The notes: generated from the letters alone by a model not told the origin. Positions 1 through 9,415 are shown, numbered from the stretch's first letter. The stretch: 64,000 bases of DNA from Rhodocyclaceae bacterium (GCA_016791145.1 JAEUNJ010000189.1:1-64000), one strand, 5' to 3'. Numbers and translations are program-made.

Positions 1-211
1 GATCGCCATGATCAAGGTCGTGGCCCCCAACATGGCCTGCCAGGTGATCGACATGGCCATGCAGGTGCACGGCGGCGGCGGGGTCTCCGACGATTTCCCG
101 CTGGCCGCGGCCTACGCCAACGCCCGCACGCTGCGCTTCGCCGACGGTCCGGACGAGGTGCACCGGAACCAGATCGCCAAGTACGAACTGGAGCGTTACC
201 TGGACAAGTAG
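1..211 (+). CDS. Acyl-CoA dehydrogenase, C-terminal fragment (cut by window start)
   Basis: The reading frame is open from the window edge to a TAG stop. The visible 70 residues hold the C-terminal helical domain of acyl-CoA dehydrogenases: a run with QVHGGGG, followed by [15 protein letters not shown] near the end, which is the conserved FAD/substrate-proximal tail of the family. These flavoenzymes oxidise acyl-CoA to 2-enoyl-CoA in beta-oxidation. The chain-length class cannot be told because the catalytic region lies upstream. The Met at position 8 is internal, not a start. An acyl-CoA ligase lies 7.5 kb downstream, but the efflux operon between them argues against one operon. Confidence 0.85.
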   Translation, partial: IAMIKVVAPNMACQVIDMAMQVHGGGGVSDDFPLAAAYANARTLRFADGPDEVHRNQIAKYELERYLDK

Positions 212-600
212 GCCCGCCCACCCCTCGCCCCTCCCTCGCGGGAGGGGAGCTCGATTGATCGCTTCGCTCACATGTTACGGGGAGCGATTGGTTGGAGCGG
301 GAGCGGGTTGCGGCTCCGCCGCGTGCCGTCCGGGCTTGGGGCGGCCCGGCGGCCGGACTGGGGCAGGGGGCGGATGTGTTCCTGCCCACCCCCGGCGCCC
401 GACCGTGCTTGCTTCCGCGCGGGGAACCCGACGGAGCGCTGTGCGCGCATGCCGACGGGTGTGATGGGGCGGGCGGCTGCGAAATTCGGCTGCGCCCGGC
501 GTGCGTTCTCCGGCCCGGCGGCCCTTGGAACGCTTCGTTCCAGTCCGGAAGATGCGCCGCGGACGGAACTTTCCGGGGCGCGAAGGGTCTTGACGATTCG
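212..600. other. Non-coding stretch with hairpin and dispersed GC-rich repeat
   Basis: No convincing gene is seen; open frames here lack family features. Right after the dehydrogenase stop is a perfect 8-bp stem (228-235 with 240-247, 4-nt loop) without a following T-run, a possible transcript-end structure. Positions 333-351 are identical over 19 bp to 19042-19060, between hypC and hypF, and both copies lie close to a C-rich/G-rich hairpin, so a dispersed intergenic element is likely. No clear sigma70 promoter for the downstream efflux operon was found. Confidence 0.5.
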
Positions 601-894
601 ATGTCCATCCTCCGCATCCTTCTTGTCTGCCTGCTGATCGCTTCCGGGTCCCTCTCGGCGGCGGTCGATGGCGCCGAATCCACCGCGTCGGCGACGGTCT
701 GCGCCCCCGTGGCGGACGCGGGCGGGCTCGACAGCGCGCCGGAAAGCCATGGCGAGGTGGACGATGCCGGGTTCCCGGCACTGCCTGTCCGGCCCCCGGG
801 GCCCGCGCTCGGTTCGGCATGGCCGGCACCGCGGCCGACGGCACCGCCGGACGTGTTTCTCCCGGTACCCCCGGAACCCCCCTCCCGCGCCTGA
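601..894 (+). CDS. Small exported protein at head of metal-efflux operon (CzcI-like position)
   Basis: This 97-residue frame begins with a typical signal peptide (MSILRILLVCLLIASGS, then LSA as likely cleavage site). The rest is low-complexity, Ala/Pro-rich, and ends in a proline-rich tail. It sits 108 bp upstream of the outer-membrane efflux gene, the place where small exported proteins such as CzcI occur in czc operons. No metal-binding motif is evident, so the link is positional only. The upstream in-frame extension to 292 looks non-coding; the signal peptide decides the start. The RBS is weak. It could be a spurious frame. Confidence 0.45.
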   Translation: MSILRILLVCLLIASGSLSAAVDGAESTASATVCAPVADAGGLDSAPESHGEVDDAGFPALPVRPPGPALGSAWPAPRPTAPPDVFLPVPPEPPSRA

Positions 895-1002
895 TTCCGT
901 CGGCGTCCTGACCAGGACGACCCGGCGGCAATTGCCTTGCTTCCAGTGCCGAATGCCCGGCCTTCCGGGCCCCGGCCGTTCCCTTGCACCCAGGCATCGA
1001 CC

Positions 1003-2247
1003 ATGACGCACCTTCGAAACCTCACCCTTGCGGGGCTCTTCCTTTGGGCCCTTTCCGCGGTCGCCGTGGCCGCGACCACCTACCGGCTGGAGGACCTGCT
1101 GCGCCTGGCCCAGGACGGGAACCGCGTCCTGGCCGCCGGTGGCGAGGCCGTGGCGGCCGCCCGTGCCGGCATCGACACGGCTGGTGCCCTGCCGAATCCA
1201 GAACTGGAATTCCTGACCGGCTCGCAGCGCCCGCGCACGGGCGTTGGAGGAGATGGAACTGCCCGCAGCGCCTGGTTCAGCCAGCGTATCGAGTATCCCT
1301 CCCAACGCCAGGCACGCGTCGGCGCGGCCACGGCGGGCGTCGAGGCGGCGGTCGCCGACTGGACAGGCCTCCGGACCGACGTGGTGGCGGGGATCAGGCT
1401 CCGTTTCTACGATCTGCTCCGCCGTCAGGCGGAGCAGGCCGCCGCGCAGGAGGACCTGGCGCTGATGGAGGACATCCGCAGCCGCGTCGAGGTGAAGGTG
1501 CATACGGGAGAAGCGGCGCGCTACGAGTTGATCAAGGCCGACGCGGAGATGCTCAATGCCCGCAAGGCCGCCCAGAGCGCCAAGCTGCGCGTCGCCCAGG
1601 CGCAGGCCGTGCTGCGCCAGGCGGTCGGGGCGCCGCTGGCGAGCCAGTTCGAGATCGACGGGCGGCTGGACCGCCCCGTCGCGTTGCCCACCCTGGAGAC
1701 GCTGCGTACCGATCTGGTGATGCGCAACCCCGAGTTGCAGCGCCTGCGCGCCTTGCGAAGCCAGGCGGAGCGCCAGCTCGACTACGAGCGGACCCTGCGC
1801 CTGCCCGCCGTATCGCTGAAGGGCGGCCGCGAAGAGGACCGGGACATGCGGGCCCATCACGTCGGCGTCGTGGTCACGGTGCCCCTGTTCGATCGCCGTC
1901 GCGGTCCGGTAGACGCGGCCGGCGCCCAGCTTGCCCGGGCGCGCCATGACCTCGAGGGCCGGGAGTTCGCGCTGCTGCAGGCCCTGGAGGCTGCTTTCCG
2001 GCAATACGAAGTGGCTGCGACCCAGGTGGCGACGCTGGAGACGGCCATCGTGCAGCAGGCCGCCGCGGCCCTGCGGGTGGCCGAGGCCGCCTACCGCTAC
2101 GGCGAACGCGGCATCCTCGACTACCTGGACGCGCAGCGGGTCTTCCGCGCCGCGCGCGGCGACCTGATCGCCGCCCGCCATGAACTCCAGTTGGCGGCCA
2201 TCGAGATCGACCGCCTGCGCGCCGCAGGCGAGCCTTCCAATCCATGA
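1003..2247 (+). CDS. czcC: Outer-membrane channel of RND metal efflux (CzcC/TolC family)
   Basis: A 414-residue protein with an N-terminal signal peptide (MTHLRNLTLAGLFLWALSAV, then AVA) followed by an outer membrane efflux protein domain. Long amphipathic helices rich in Ala, Gln, Arg and Glu form two repeats, and the family-typical RYGERGILDYLDAQR-like stretch lies near the C-terminus. It would form the trimeric outer-membrane exit duct for the CzcB/CzcA pump. The Met at 1003 is preferred over the upstream start at 937 because it begins the signal peptide. It is the first of three tightly spaced genes (10 bp to czcB). Confidence 0.9.
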   Translation: MTHLRNLTLAGLFLWALSAVAVAATTYRLEDLLRLAQDGNRVLAAGGEAVAAARAGIDTAGALPNPELEFLTGSQRPRTGVGGDGTARSAWFSQRIEYPSQRQARVGAATAGVEAAVADWTGLRTDVVAGIRLRFYDLLRRQAEQAAAQEDLALMEDIRSRVEVKVHTGEAARYELIKADAEMLNARKAAQSAKLRVAQAQAVLRQAVGAPLASQFEIDGRLDRPVALPTLETLRTDLVMRNPELQRLRALRSQAERQLDYERTLRLPAVSLKGGREEDRDMRAHHVGVVVTVPLFDRRRGPVDAAGAQLARARHDLEGREFALLQALEAAFRQYEVAATQVATLETAIVQQAAAALRVAEAAYRYGERGILDYLDAQRVFRAARGDLIAARHELQLAAIEIDRLRAAGEPSNP

Positions 2248-2257
2248 AGACGAACCC

Positions 2258-3394
2258 ATGAACAGACTCCTTCCCCTCCTCCTGGCCGCCCTGCTGCTTG
2301 CCGGCTGCAAGGAATCGCCTTCCCCCGCGGCCCAGCCGCCCGCCGACCCGCTGGCCGTCACGGCCCCCGAATCGCTGGCGCCGCAACTTCGCATCGAGAC
2401 CGTGGGCAAGGCCCCGGTCGCGGACATCCTTCGCGTTGCCGGCCGCATCGATTTCGACGAGGCGCGGGTCGCCCGGATCGGTGCGACCGTCACCGGCCGG
2501 GTCACCGAGCTCCAGGCGGCCCTGGGCGATCCGGTGAAGGCGGGCGACACGCTGGCGCAACTCCACAGCACCGAACTGGGGAATGCCCAGCTCGCCTACC
2601 TGAAAGCGCGGGCGCACGCGGAACTGACCGCCCGGGCGGTCGACCGCGCGCGCCTGCTGCTTTCGGCCGACGTGATCGGGGCCGCCGAGTTGCAGCGCCG
2701 GGAGAACGAACTCGCTGTCGCCCAGGCCGAGCGTCGCGCCGCCGCCGACCAGTTGCGGGTCCTCGGCGTCTCGGCGGCGGCAATGGAGAAGACGGCGACC
2801 ACCGGAGCGATCAACTCCGTCTCCTCGGTCGTCTCGACCATCGCCGGCGTCGTCGTGGAAAGGAAGGTGGCCCGGGGCCAGGTGGTGCAACCGTCGGATG
2901 CCTTGTTTACCGTCGCCGATCTCTCCCGCGTCTGGGTCATCGCCCAGGTGCCGGAGGCGGAGGTTGCGCTGGTCAGCCCGGGCCAGTCCGTCGAGATCGA
3001 AGTGCCGGCGCTGGGCAATGCCGAACGCGTCGGGCGGCTGATCCATGTGGGTGACGTGGTGAACCCGGAGACGCGGACGGTCATGGTGCGCACCGAGATC
3101 GACAACCGGGACCGCCAGCTCAAGCCGGCGATGCTGGCGACCATGCTGATCCAGGCCCGCCCCGTGGAGCGCCTGGTGGTTCCCGCCGCCGCCGTGGTGC
3201 GCGAGGAGAACGAGGACCACGTCTTCCTCGAGGTCGCCCCCGGCCGATACCGGCTCGCGCGCGTCAAGCTGGGGCCCGAACACGACGGCCGGAGGGCCGT
3301 CCTGGCGGGGCTGGCCGAGGGCGCCCGCGTCGTCGCCGCCGGTGCCTTCCACCTGAACAACGAGCGGCGCCGCAAGGAACTGGAAGGAAGCTGA
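2258..3394 (+). CDS. czcB: Periplasmic adaptor (membrane-fusion) protein of RND metal efflux
   Basis: A 378-residue lipoprotein: the signal ends in the lipobox LLAGC, with Cys17 as the lipidation site. The usual adaptor layout follows: an N-terminal beta-barrel/lipoyl half with GRIDFDEARVARIGA, a coiled-coil hairpin (about 120-190), the second lipoyl half (VVERKVARGQVV) and a membrane-proximal barrel with NPETRTVMVR. It links the CzcA pump to the CzcC duct. The start chosen (2258) gives the lipoprotein signal; the frame is open further upstream but overlaps czcC. It ends 3 bp before czcA. No histidine-rich metal-binding tail is visible. Confidence 0.9.
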   Translation: MNRLLPLLLAALLLAGCKESPSPAAQPPADPLAVTAPESLAPQLRIETVGKAPVADILRVAGRIDFDEARVARIGATVTGRVTELQAALGDPVKAGDTLAQLHSTELGNAQLAYLKARAHAELTARAVDRARLLLSADVIGAAELQRRENELAVAQAERRAAADQLRVLGVSAAAMEKTATTGAINSVSSVVSTIAGVVVERKVARGQVVQPSDALFTVADLSRVWVIAQVPEAEVALVSPGQSVEIEVPALGNAERVGRLIHVGDVVNPETRTVMVRTEIDNRDRQLKPAMLATMLIQARPVERLVVPAAAVVREENEDHVFLEVAPGRYRLARVKLGPEHDGRRAVLAGLAEGARVVAAGAFHLNNERRRKELEGS

Positions 3395-3397
3395 GCG

Positions 3398-6300
3398 ATG
3401 ATCGAATCCCTGGTTCGCACCGCGCTCCAGCAGCGGCTGGTGGTGGTGGTGATCGCCGCGATCCTGCTCGTCTTCGGCCTGAACGCGGCGCGCAAGCTCT
3501 CCGTCGATGCCTTCCCGGACGTGACGAACGTCCAGGTGCAGATCGCCACCGAGGCTCCGGGGCGCTCCCCGGAGGAGGTGGAGCGCTTCGTCACCGTGCC
3601 CCTCGAGATCGCGATGACCGGCCTGCCGGCGCTCACGGAGATGCGCTCCCTGAACAAGCCGGGACTGTCCCTGATCACCCTGGTATTCACCGACGCCACC
3701 GACGTCTATTTCGCCCGCCAACTGGTCATGGAACGGCTGATCGAGGTGGCCGGGCGCATGCCCGCCGGCGTGGCCCCGGTCCTGGGCCCGGTCTCGACCG
3801 GCCTCGGGGAGGTCTACCAGTACACCCTGGAGCGTCCGGACGATGGAGACCGGGCCTTGACGGCCGAGGAGCTGACCCGGCGCCGCATCGTCCAGGACTG
3901 GGTGCTGCGGCCGCTGCTGCGGTCCATCCCCGGCGTCGCCGAGATCAATTCCCAGGGCGGGTACGAGCGCCAGTACCAGGTGCTGGTGAGCCCCGACCGG
4001 CTGCACCACCACCACCTGACGATCCAGCAGGTCTTCGAGGCGCTGGCGCGCAACAACGCCAATTCCGGCGGCGGGGTACTGCCCCATTACGCGGAACAGT
4101 ACCTGATCCGCGGCGTCGGGCTGATCCGCGGGGTCGAGGACATCGGCGCCATCGTCCTGAAGGAGGTCGGCGGGATTCCGGTGTACGTGCGGGACGTGGC
4201 GGAAGTGAAGCTGGGCACCGCGGTGCGCGCCGGCGCCGTGGTCAAGAACGGCGTCACCGAGTCCGTCGGCGGCGTGGTGATGATGATCCGGGCAGGCAAT
4301 GCCAAGGAGGTGGTGTCGCGAATCAAGGCCAGGGTGTCCGAGATCAACGACAAGGGCATGCTACCCGATGGCCTCCGGGTGGTCCCCTACTACGACCGGT
4401 CCGAACTCGTGGACGCGGCCCTCGGCACCGTGACCAAGGTATTGCTCGAGGGCGTGGTTCTGGTGGTCATCGTCCTGTTCCTGTTCCTCGGCGACGTCCG
4501 CTCCTCGCTGATCGTGGTCGCCACCCTGGTCCTGACGCCGCTCCTCACCTTCATCGTCATGAACCGGTACGGGCTTTCCGCCAACCTGATGTCCCTCGGC
4601 GGCCTGGCGATCGCCATCGGCCTGATGGTGGACGGCTCGGTGGTGGTGGTGGAGAACGCTTTCGCCCACCTGGGCCGGCGCCAGGAGGGGGAGTCGACGG
4701 TCCGCGTCATCTTCGACGCGGTGAAGGAAGTGGCGACGCCGGTGATCTTCGGCGTCGGCATCATCATCCTGGTGTTCCTGCCCCTGATGACCCTCCAGGG
4801 AATGGAAGGCAAGATGTTCGCGCCGCTCGCCTATACCATCGCCATCGCGCTGTTCATCTCCCTGGTCCTGTCGCTCACCCTGTCGCCCGTGCTGTCCTCC
4901 TACCTGCTGAAGGTGGCTCCCGGCGCCGGCGAGCACGACACGCGGCTGATCGCGGCGATCAAGGCGCCCTACCTGCGCTTGCTCGACTGGGCGCTGGCCA
5001 ACGAGCGGAAGACCACGCTGGGCGCCGTCGCCCTGTTCGCGGCGACCCTGGGGTTGCTGCCCTTCCTGGGCACGGCTTTCATTCCCGAGATGAAGGAGGG
5101 CTCACTGGTGCCCGGTATCAACCGGGTGCCGAACATCTCACTGGAGGAGTCGATCCGGATGGAGATGGACGCGATGCGGCTGGTGATGCAGGTGCCCGGG
5201 GTGAAGTCCGCCGTGTCGGGGGTGGGGCGCGGCGAGTCGCCGGCCGATCCCCAGGGCCAGAACGAATCGACGCCCATCGTCAGCCTGAAACCGCGCGACG
5301 AATGGCCGTCCGGCTGGAGCCAGGACAGCATCGCCGAGGCCATCCGCGACAGGCTGCGGGCCTTGCCCGGCGTGCAGATCGTCATGGCCCAGCCGATTTC
5401 CGACCGGGTCGACGAGATGGTCACCGGCGTCCGGTCGGACGTGGCGATCAAGGTGTTCGGGGACGACCTGGAGCAGTTGAAGAAGGCGGCCGAGGAGATC
5501 GCCCGCGTTGCCCAGGGCGTGCGCGGCGCCCAGGACCTGCGGGTCGAGCGCGTCACCGGCCAGCAATACCTGCAGGTGGAGATCGACCGGCAGGCGATCG
5601 CGCGGCTTGGCCTCAACGTCGCCGACGTTCAGGACGTCATCGAGATCGCCGTTGGCGGCAAGGCCGCCACCGAGATCTACGAGGGCGAGCGGCGCTTCGC
5701 CGCCGTGGTCCGCCTCCCCGAACGTTTCCGCGGCGACGTGGAGGCCATCCGCAACCTGCTGCTCACCTCGCCGAACGGGGCGCGCACCACGCTGGATTCC
5801 GTCGCCCGGATCCACGTCCTGGACGGCCCGGCGCAGATCTCGCGGGAATCGGCCAAGCGGCGCATCGTCGTGGGCGTCAACGTCAAGGACCGGGACCTGG
5901 GCGGCTTCGTCGCCGAACTGCAGGGGGCGGTGGACAGCCGGGTGAAGCTGCCGGAGGGTTTCTGGCTCGAGTGGGGCGGGCAGTTCCAGAACATGGAGCG
6001 CGCCCTGGGCCACCTGACCATCATCGTCCCGGCGACCATCGGCGCCATCTTCTTCCTGCTCTTCCTGTTGTTCAACTCCCTGCGCTACGCGACGCTGATC
6101 ATCATGGTGCTGCCCTTCGCCAGCCTGGGCGGCGTCATCGCGCTGTTCGTGACCGGGGAGTACCTTTCCGTCCCCGCATCGGTGGGATTCATCGCCCTCT
6201 GGGGCATCGCTGTGCTGAATGGCGTGGTCCTGGTGTCCTACATCCGAAGCCTGCGGGCGGAGGGCCGGAGCATCCGGGAAGCGGTCACCGAGGGTGCGCG

Positions 6301-6505
6301 CATGCGCTTCCGGCCGGTGATGATGACGGCGACGGTGGCCATGCTCGGCCTGATACCGTTCCTGTTCGCCACGGGACCCGGTTCCGAAGTGCAGCGCCCC
6401 CTGGCCATCGTGGTCATCGGCGGCCTGATCACATCGACGTTATTGACCCTGGTGGTGGTGCCCACGCTCTACCGCCGATTCGACGAGGAGGAGGTCGAGG
6501 CATGA
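3398..6505 (+). CDS. czcA: Heavy-metal efflux RND pump, inner-membrane proton antiporter (CzcA family)
   Basis: A 1035-residue RND transporter, normal length for the heavy-metal (HME) family, with 12 predicted membrane segments and two large periplasmic loops. The N-terminus (SVDAFPDVTNVQVQI) is diagnostic for HME-RND. In TM4 the relay region reads AIAIGLMVDGSVVVVEN, keeping the proton-relay Asp and Glu but lacking the DFG signature of classical Zn/Co/Cd CzcA, so substrate specificity cannot be assigned by motif. It probably exports a metal cation from periplasm or cytoplasm. Given the hydrogenase locus nearby, nickel is one possible substrate, but that is inference. Its stop overlaps the next start (ATGA). 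Confidence 0.93.
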   Translation: MIESLVRTALQQRLVVVVIAAILLVFGLNAARKLSVDAFPDVTNVQVQIATEAPGRSPEEVERFVTVPLEIAMTGLPALTEMRSLNKPGLSLITLVFTDATDVYFARQLVMERLIEVAGRMPAGVAPVLGPVSTGLGEVYQYTLERPDDGDRALTAEELTRRRIVQDWVLRPLLRSIPGVAEINSQGGYERQYQVLVSPDRLHHHHLTIQQVFEALARNNANSGGGVLPHYAEQYLIRGVGLIRGVEDIGAIVLKEVGGIPVYVRDVAEVKLGTAVRAGAVVKNGVTESVGGVVMMIRAGNAKEVVSRIKARVSEINDKGMLPDGLRVVPYYDRSELVDAALGTVTKVLLEGVVLVVIVLFLFLGDVRSSLIVVATLVLTPLLTFIVMNRYGLSANLMSLGGLAIAIGLMVDGSVVVVENAFAHLGRRQEGESTVRVIFDAVKEVATPVIFGVGIIILVFLPLMTLQGMEGKMFAPLAYTIAIALFISLVLSLTLSPVLSSYLLKVAPGAGEHDTRLIAAIKAPYLRLLDWALANERKTTLGAVALFAATLGLLPFLGTAFIPEMKEGSLVPGINRVPNISLEESIRMEMDAMRLVMQVPGVKSAVSGVGRGESPADPQGQNESTPIVSLKPRDEWPSGWSQDSIAEAIRDRLRALPGVQIVMAQPISDRVDEMVTGVRSDVAIKVFGDDLEQLKKAAEEIARVAQGVRGAQDLRVERVTGQQYLQVEIDRQAIARLGLNVADVQDVIEIAVGGKAATEIYEGERRFAAVVRLPERFRGDVEAIRNLLLTSPNGARTTLDSVARIHVLDGPAQISRESAKRRIVVGVNVKDRDLGGFVAELQGAVDSRVKLPEGFWLEWGGQFQNMERALGHLTIIVPATIGAIFFLLFLLFNSLRYATLIIMVLPFASLGGVIALFVTGEYLSVPASVGFIALWGIAVLNGVVLVSYIRSLRAEGRSIREAVTEGARMRFRPVMMTATVAMLGLIPFLFATGPGSEVQRPLAIVVIGGLITSTLLTLVVVPTLYRRFDEEEVEA

Positions 6506-6864
6506 AGGAGATCAAGGCGGTGATCCGCCCGAACCGGCTGGACGCGTTGCGGGCGGCCCTGCGGGACGTCCCGGGATTCCCGGGGATGACGGTGATCAGG
6601 GCCGAGGGCTTCTCCGCTCCCGCGCGGCACGGGCCGACCCACACCATCAAGGCGGAACTGACCGACTACACGCCCAAGGTGCGCATCGAGATCGTCTCCC
6701 CGGACGAACTGGTGGACGCCATCGTGGACCGGGTCGTCTCCGTCGCGACCACCGGCCACCTGGGCGACGGGCTGGTGTGGGTGACGGCCGTCGAGCGGGC
6801 GGTCTTTTTCCATAAGACCATGCCCGGTCCGGAGGCGGAGGCAAGCTATCCCGGCAAGAAGTGA
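6502..6864 (+). CDS. PII-like signalling protein coupled to the efflux operon
   Basis: A 120-residue protein with a PII (GlnB/GlnK) fold signature: start MKEIKAVIRPNRLDALRAAL, GMTV, KVRIEIVSPDELVD, and the C-terminal TGHLGDGLVWV nucleotide-loop motif. The T-loop lacks the Tyr that is uridylylated in canonical PII and is short and His/Thr-containing, so regulation by GlnD is unlikely. PII variants beside CzcA-type pumps are a recognised subgroup of unknown function; a role in sensing nucleotide or metal state and gating the pump is inference. The four-base overlap with czcA implies translational coupling. Confidence 0.85.
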   Translation: MKEIKAVIRPNRLDALRAALRDVPGFPGMTVIRAEGFSAPARHGPTHTIKAELTDYTPKVRIEIVSPDELVDAIVDRVVSVATTGHLGDGLVWVTAVERAVFFHKTMPGPEAEASYPGKK

Positions 6865-7074
6865 GGCCGCGCCGGCAGACCGGCCGCCCCGCCGTTCCGG
6901 CCTGCGGAAGCCTCGGGCAGTAGCGGGGGATTCCTTCCGTTGTCCGTCTCCCGGCCCGGTGTGCGGCGCGATATATTCGCCCTGGCACCGGGCCCGGCGG
7001 CCTGGTGATCCGCGGCCGGGTCCGAATCCGGCGGTGCATGAGCCGGTCATCGAAACCGGCGCGAGGAGGAAGGC

Positions 7075-7740
7075 ATGGGTGAAATGATCGAATTCGCGGG
7101 CCTGGACGGGCAAGGCCTGAAAGGCTACCTGGCCGCGGCGGGGCAGGGCAGGCCGGGGGTCGTGGTGCTGCAGGAATGGTGGGGCCTGAATGCCCAGATC
7201 AAGGGCGTCGCCGACCGTTTCGCAACGGCGGGTTACAACGCGCTGGTGCCTGATCTCTACAAGGGCCGGGTCACCCGGGATCCCGACGAGGCCAACCACC
7301 TGATGAACGGTCTCGATTTCCCCGGGGCCACACGCCAGGACATCCGCGGCGCCGTGCGCCGCCTGAAGGCCATGGGCGGCAAGGTCGGTGTCATGGGCTA
7401 CTGCATGGGCGGGGCGCTGACCATCGCAGCGGCCGTGCATGTGCCCGAGGTGGATGCGGCGGTATGCCTTTACGGCATCCCTCCCGCCGCCTTCGCCGCC
7501 CCGGGGAACATCCGCGTGCCCTTCCAGGGCCACTTCGCGAACCAGGACACCTGGTGTACGCCGGCGGCGGTCGATGAACTCGAAGCCGCCATGCGCGCCG
7601 CCGGCCAGGCACCGGAGATCTTCCGCTACGACGCGGCCCACGCCTTCTGCAACGAGACCCGGCCCGAGGTCTACAACGCCGCCTTCGCCGCCCAGGCCTG
7701 GGAGCGGATGCTCGGCTTCTTCACCACCCATCTCAGGTAA
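7075..7740 (+). CDS. Dienelactone hydrolase family protein
   Basis: A 221-residue alpha/beta hydrolase of the dienelactone hydrolase family (carboxymethylenebutenolidase-like). The nucleophile is Cys in GYCMGG, the acid is probably Asp in FANQDTWCTP, and the catalytic His is in YDAAHAFCNE. The conserved N-terminal QEWWGLN is also present. It hydrolyses lactone or ester bonds in the cytosol; the exact substrate is unknown. The start has a good RBS (GAGGAGG). It is followed after 4 bp by an acyl-CoA ligase, suggesting a two-gene catabolic unit. A TATATT hexamer at 6971-6976 could be its -10 box. Confidence 0.88.
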   Translation: MGEMIEFAGLDGQGLKGYLAAAGQGRPGVVVLQEWWGLNAQIKGVADRFATAGYNALVPDLYKGRVTRDPDEANHLMNGLDFPGATRQDIRGAVRRLKAMGGKVGVMGYCMGGALTIAAAVHVPEVDAAVCLYGIPPAAFAAPGNIRVPFQGHFANQDTWCTPAAVDELEAAMRAAGQAPEIFRYDAAHAFCNETRPEVYNAAFAAQAWERMLGFFTTHLR

Positions 7741-7744
7741 TTCC

Positions 7745-9397
7745 ATGTCCGACGCCCATTTCGCCTTCTGGCCGCGTTTCACGTCGCGGCACATGACCGT
7801 CCCCGCCACGAACCTCTTCTACAACGCGGAGGTCTCGGCCCGCCGCTATCCAGACAAGCCCTACCTGGTCTTCTACGACACCGTCATCACCTTCGCCGAC
7901 TTCCTGGAGGAGGCCGAGCGCCTGGCCGGATTCCTGGAGCGGGAATGCGGCGTCGGGAAGGGTGACCGGGTGCTGCTCTACATGCAGAACAGCCCCCAGT
8001 TCGTCATCGGCTACTACGCGATCCTGCGGGCCAACGCCGTGGTGGTGCCGGTGAACCCCATGAACCTCACCAACGAATTGCGGCACTACGTGAAGGATGC
8101 CGGCGCCAAGGTGGCCATCGCTTCGCAGGAGCTCTACCTGCAGATGCAGCCCCTCCTCGGCGACGGCCTGGAACGCGTCGTCGTGGCCGCCTACTCGGAT
8201 TACCTGCGGCGGCCCACCGATCTCGCCGTGCCCGCCTTCGTCGCCGCTCCGCGCCTGGAAATCCCCGACGCCGGCACGACGCCCTGGGTCGAGGCCCTGG
8301 GGCGCAACCTGCGGCCCGGACCCCTCACGGCCGGCCCCGACGACCTCTGCGTCATGCCCTATACCTCCGGGACCACGGGCAATCCAAAGGGCTGCATGCA
8401 CACCCACCGGACCGTCATGCACACCCTGGTGGCCGGGGAGCAGTGGTTCTCGATGAAGCCGGACACGACCCGGCTCGCGGTACTGCCCTTCTTCCATGTC
8501 ACGGGCATGCAGGGCAGCATGAGCGGCCCCCTCTACAACGGTGCCACGGTCGTCCTGCTGCCCCGCTGGGATCGGGAGGCGGCGGCCCAGTTGATCCAGC
8601 GCTACCAGATCAACGCCTGGACGGCCATTCCCACGATGGTCATCGACTTCCTGATGAACCCGAAACTCGCCGACTACGACCTCTCCAGCATCCAGCGCAT
8701 GAGCGGAGGTGGCGCGGCCATGCCCGAAGTCATCGCCCAGAAGCTGCTCGACATGGGCATCACCTACGTGGAGGGGTACGGGCTGTCGGAGACCATCGCC
8801 CCGACCCACATCAACCCGCCGGACCGGGCGAAGAAGCAGTGCCTGGGCATTCCCATCTTCGACGTGGATTCCCGCGTCGTGGACCCGGAAACCCTCCGGG
8901 AACTGCCGCCGGGCGAGGTCGGCGAGATCGTCACCCACGGGCCCCAGGTCTTCCTGGGCTACTGGAACAACCCGGAGGGAACGGCGGCCTGCTTCGTGGA
9001 TCTGGACGGCAAGCGCTTCTTCCGCACCGGAGACCTGGCCCGCACGGACGAAGACGGCTATTTTTTCATGGTGGACCGCCTGAAGCGCATGATCAACGCC
9101 TCCGGTTTCAAGGTCTGGCCGGCCGAGGTGGAGGCCATGATGTACCAGCACCCGGCAATCCAGGAGGCGTGCATCGTCGCGGCCCGGGACCCGAAGCGCG
9201 GCGAGACCGTCAAGGCCGTTGTGGTGCTCAAGGAGGCGAGCCGTGGCCGGGTCTCCGAGCAGGAGATCATCGACTGGGCCCACGGCCAGATGGCCGCCTA
9301 CAAGGCACCGCGCATCATCGAGTTCGCGGAAGCCCTGCCCAAGTCGGCCACCGGCAAGGTGCAGTGGCGCGCGCTGCAGGAGAAGGAGAGGTCCTGA
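7745..9397 (+). CDS. Fatty-acyl-CoA (AMP-forming) ligase
   Basis: A 550-residue ANL-superfamily enzyme. The P-loop-like motif YTSGTTGNPKG, the GYGLSET motif, GDLARTDEDGYFFMVDR with the hinge Arg/Lys, and the catalytic Lys in PKSATGKVQWR are all present. It would activate a carboxylic acid (medium/long-chain fatty or aromatic-alkyl) to its CoA thioester using ATP. Start at 7745 was chosen from gene spacing; an in-frame Met at 7793 is an alternative. It lies directly behind the dienelactone hydrolase. A 10-bp perfect stem with a 4-nt loop (9416-9439) just after the stop may end the transcript. Confidence 0.9.
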   Translation: MSDAHFAFWPRFTSRHMTVPATNLFYNAEVSARRYPDKPYLVFYDTVITFADFLEEAERLAGFLERECGVGKGDRVLLYMQNSPQFVIGYYAILRANAVVVPVNPMNLTNELRHYVKDAGAKVAIASQELYLQMQPLLGDGLERVVVAAYSDYLRRPTDLAVPAFVAAPRLEIPDAGTTPWVEALGRNLRPGPLTAGPDDLCVMPYTSGTTGNPKGCMHTHRTVMHTLVAGEQWFSMKPDTTRLAVLPFFHVTGMQGSMSGPLYNGATVVLLPRWDREAAAQLIQRYQINAWTAIPTMVIDFLMNPKLADYDLSSIQRMSGGGAAMPEVIAQKLLDMGITYVEGYGLSETIAPTHINPPDRAKKQCLGIPIFDVDSRVVDPETLRELPPGEVGEIVTHGPQVFLGYWNNPEGTAACFVDLDGKRFFRTGDLARTDEDGYFFMVDRLKRMINASGFKVWPAEVEAMMYQHPAIQEACIVAARDPKRGETVKAVVVLKEASRGRVSEQEIIDWAHGQMAAYKAPRIIEFAEALPKSATGKVQWRALQEKERS

Positions 9398-9415
9398 GGG
9401 GCCGGTTCGGCGGGT

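Noticed and set aside
268-2571. A 767-residue minus-strand open frame opposite the efflux genes, and similar long antisense frames (1874-4087, 26282-28957, 34321-36459, 37845-40424)
   Set aside because: They mirror well-supported genes on the other strand, have no family motifs and are rich in low-complexity residues; long antisense frames are expected at this GC content.
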